Origin: Tissierellales bacterium | GTDB taxonomy: Bacteria > Bacillota > Clostridia > Tissierellales > Tissierellaceae | Assembly: GCA_030146705.1 (NCBI GenBank) | Contig: JASLBE010000047.1 | Span: 1-5,527, forward strand | Reading direction: 5' to 3' | Length of the DNA stretch: 5,527 bases | Part shown: in pieces, positions 4,936 through 5,527 of the stretch | Numbering within the stretch: the stretch's first letter is position 1 | How the letters are laid out: the number at the start of each line of letters is the position of its first letter | Notes under the pieces: model-generated | What the model was told of the DNA's origin: nothing | Database searches by the model: none | What the model saw: the letters and a program-made list of their open reading frames with translations, nothing else | Translations under genes and position numbers: made by a program

Positions 4936-5527
4936 TTGTTGGAAGTTAGAAAAGATTTTTTAAGAAAAATACAAGAAGTAGAAAAAGAGAGCCTAAGGGA
5001 AAGTCTATATAAAGAAGGACTGTCTAGGAGGCTATTTAATAGGTATTTTAAAGAAGGAATTATTTATGTAAATAAAGAGAGGGTCAGAAAGGGCTACCTA
5101 TTAAAAAAGGGAGACCTTATAGAAATAATACTAAATAAAGAACTAGATTACATTGAGCCAGAAGTAGGAGAAATTAAAATTTTATATGAAGACCACAGTC
5201 TACTTATAGTGAATAAGGAGGCAGGTATGGTTGTCCACCCTATAAAGTATTATACAAGGGGGACCCTGTTAAATTTTGTCAAAGGGTATTTTCTTAAACA
5301 AGGTATTTTAACATCACCTAGACTTGTAAATAGGTTGGATAAAGATACTGAGGGCCTAATAATAATTGCAAAAAATTCTTATGTAGACAGCCTGATGTCT
5401 GACCTAATAAAGGATAATAGGCTAGATAGGAAATATATAGCCTTAGTAAAGGGGAGACTAAGCAAGGATTTTGGCCTTATAAATAAGCCTATTTTAAAGG
5501 TTGATGGAGAAATGGAAAGGATTATAG
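4936..5527 (+). CDS. RluA-family pseudouridine synthase, 3' end beyond the window
   Basis: The first 197 codons of a gene cut by the right edge. It begins at TTG (4936, with another TTG directly after), seven bases behind AAGGAG. No ATG is available until well inside the conserved part. Residues about 14-70 resemble an S4-like RNA-binding domain (SLRESLYKEGLSRRLFNRYFKEG, then VNKERVRKGYLLKKGDLIEI). From about residue 80 the catalytic domain follows: ILYEDHSLLIVNKEAGMVVHP, then the signature RLVNRLDKDTEGLIIIAK (about 128-145). The aspartate in RLD is the catalytic nucleophile that isomerises uridine to pseudouridine in rRNA or tRNA. The usual HRLDxxTSGL is changed at two places (His to Asn, Ser to Glu), while Arg, Leu, Asp, Thr and Gly are kept. 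It could be RluD-, RluC- or RluA-like; the specificity cannot be decided from the visible part. Confidence 0.88.
   Translation, partial: MLEVRKDFLRKIQEVEKESLRESLYKEGLSRRLFNRYFKEGIIYVNKERVRKGYLLKKGDLIEIILNKELDYIEPEVGEIKILYEDHSLLIVNKEAGMVVHPIKYYTRGTLLNFVKGYFLKQGILTSPRLVNRLDKDTEGLIIIAKNSYVDSLMSDLIKDNRLDRKYIALVKGRLSKDFGLINKPILKVDGEMERII

Overview
The window is chromosomal DNA from a low-GC, Gram-positive (Firmicutes-type) anaerobe. The evidence is strong AT bias, strong Shine-Dalgarno sites, TTG starts, a classical lipobox lipoprotein, an SLH-anchored surface protein and a clostridial-style stand-alone NuoE-like ferredoxin. Arginine is written mostly as AGG, with some AGA and almost no CGN. My best guess is a Tissierellia/Peptoniphilaceae-like lineage, but this rests on impression and was not tested by a search.

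Layout. At 1-276 (minus) is the N-terminal part of a lipoprotein gene. It is divergent from 441-1520 (plus), a secreted protein made of a signal peptide, a nearly identical 29-residue helical repeat array and three SLH domains; this gene ends in a strong terminator (1540-1566). Next is a self-contained two-gene operon (plus): a GNAT acyltransferase (1640-2416) and a PIG-L/LmbE-family zinc de-N-acetylase (2428-3342). It has its own extended -10 promoter and ends at a 48-bp perfect palindrome (3386-3433). The convergent unit on the minus strand holds NAD kinase (4011-4823) followed by a NuoE-like [2Fe-2S] protein (3426-3901), whose reading frame is broken by a one-base shift. Divergent from nadK is an RluA-family pseudouridine synthase (4936 to window end, plus), which starts at TTG.

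How the genes fit together. The left half faces the cell surface: a lipoprotein, an SLH protein that would bind a secondary cell-wall polymer, and a deacetylase plus acyltransferase pair that could remodel an N-acetylated sugar on a glycolipid or wall glycan. The right half is housekeeping: NADP supply, electron transfer and rRNA modification. The most notable points are the expandable 87-bp repeat array, the deacetylase-acyltransferase pair, the frameshift in the ferredoxin gene, and initiation codons embedded in or hidden by Shine-Dalgarno sequences. I see no mobile element, CRISPR array, tRNA or rRNA, and no stretch over 300 bases without a gene.
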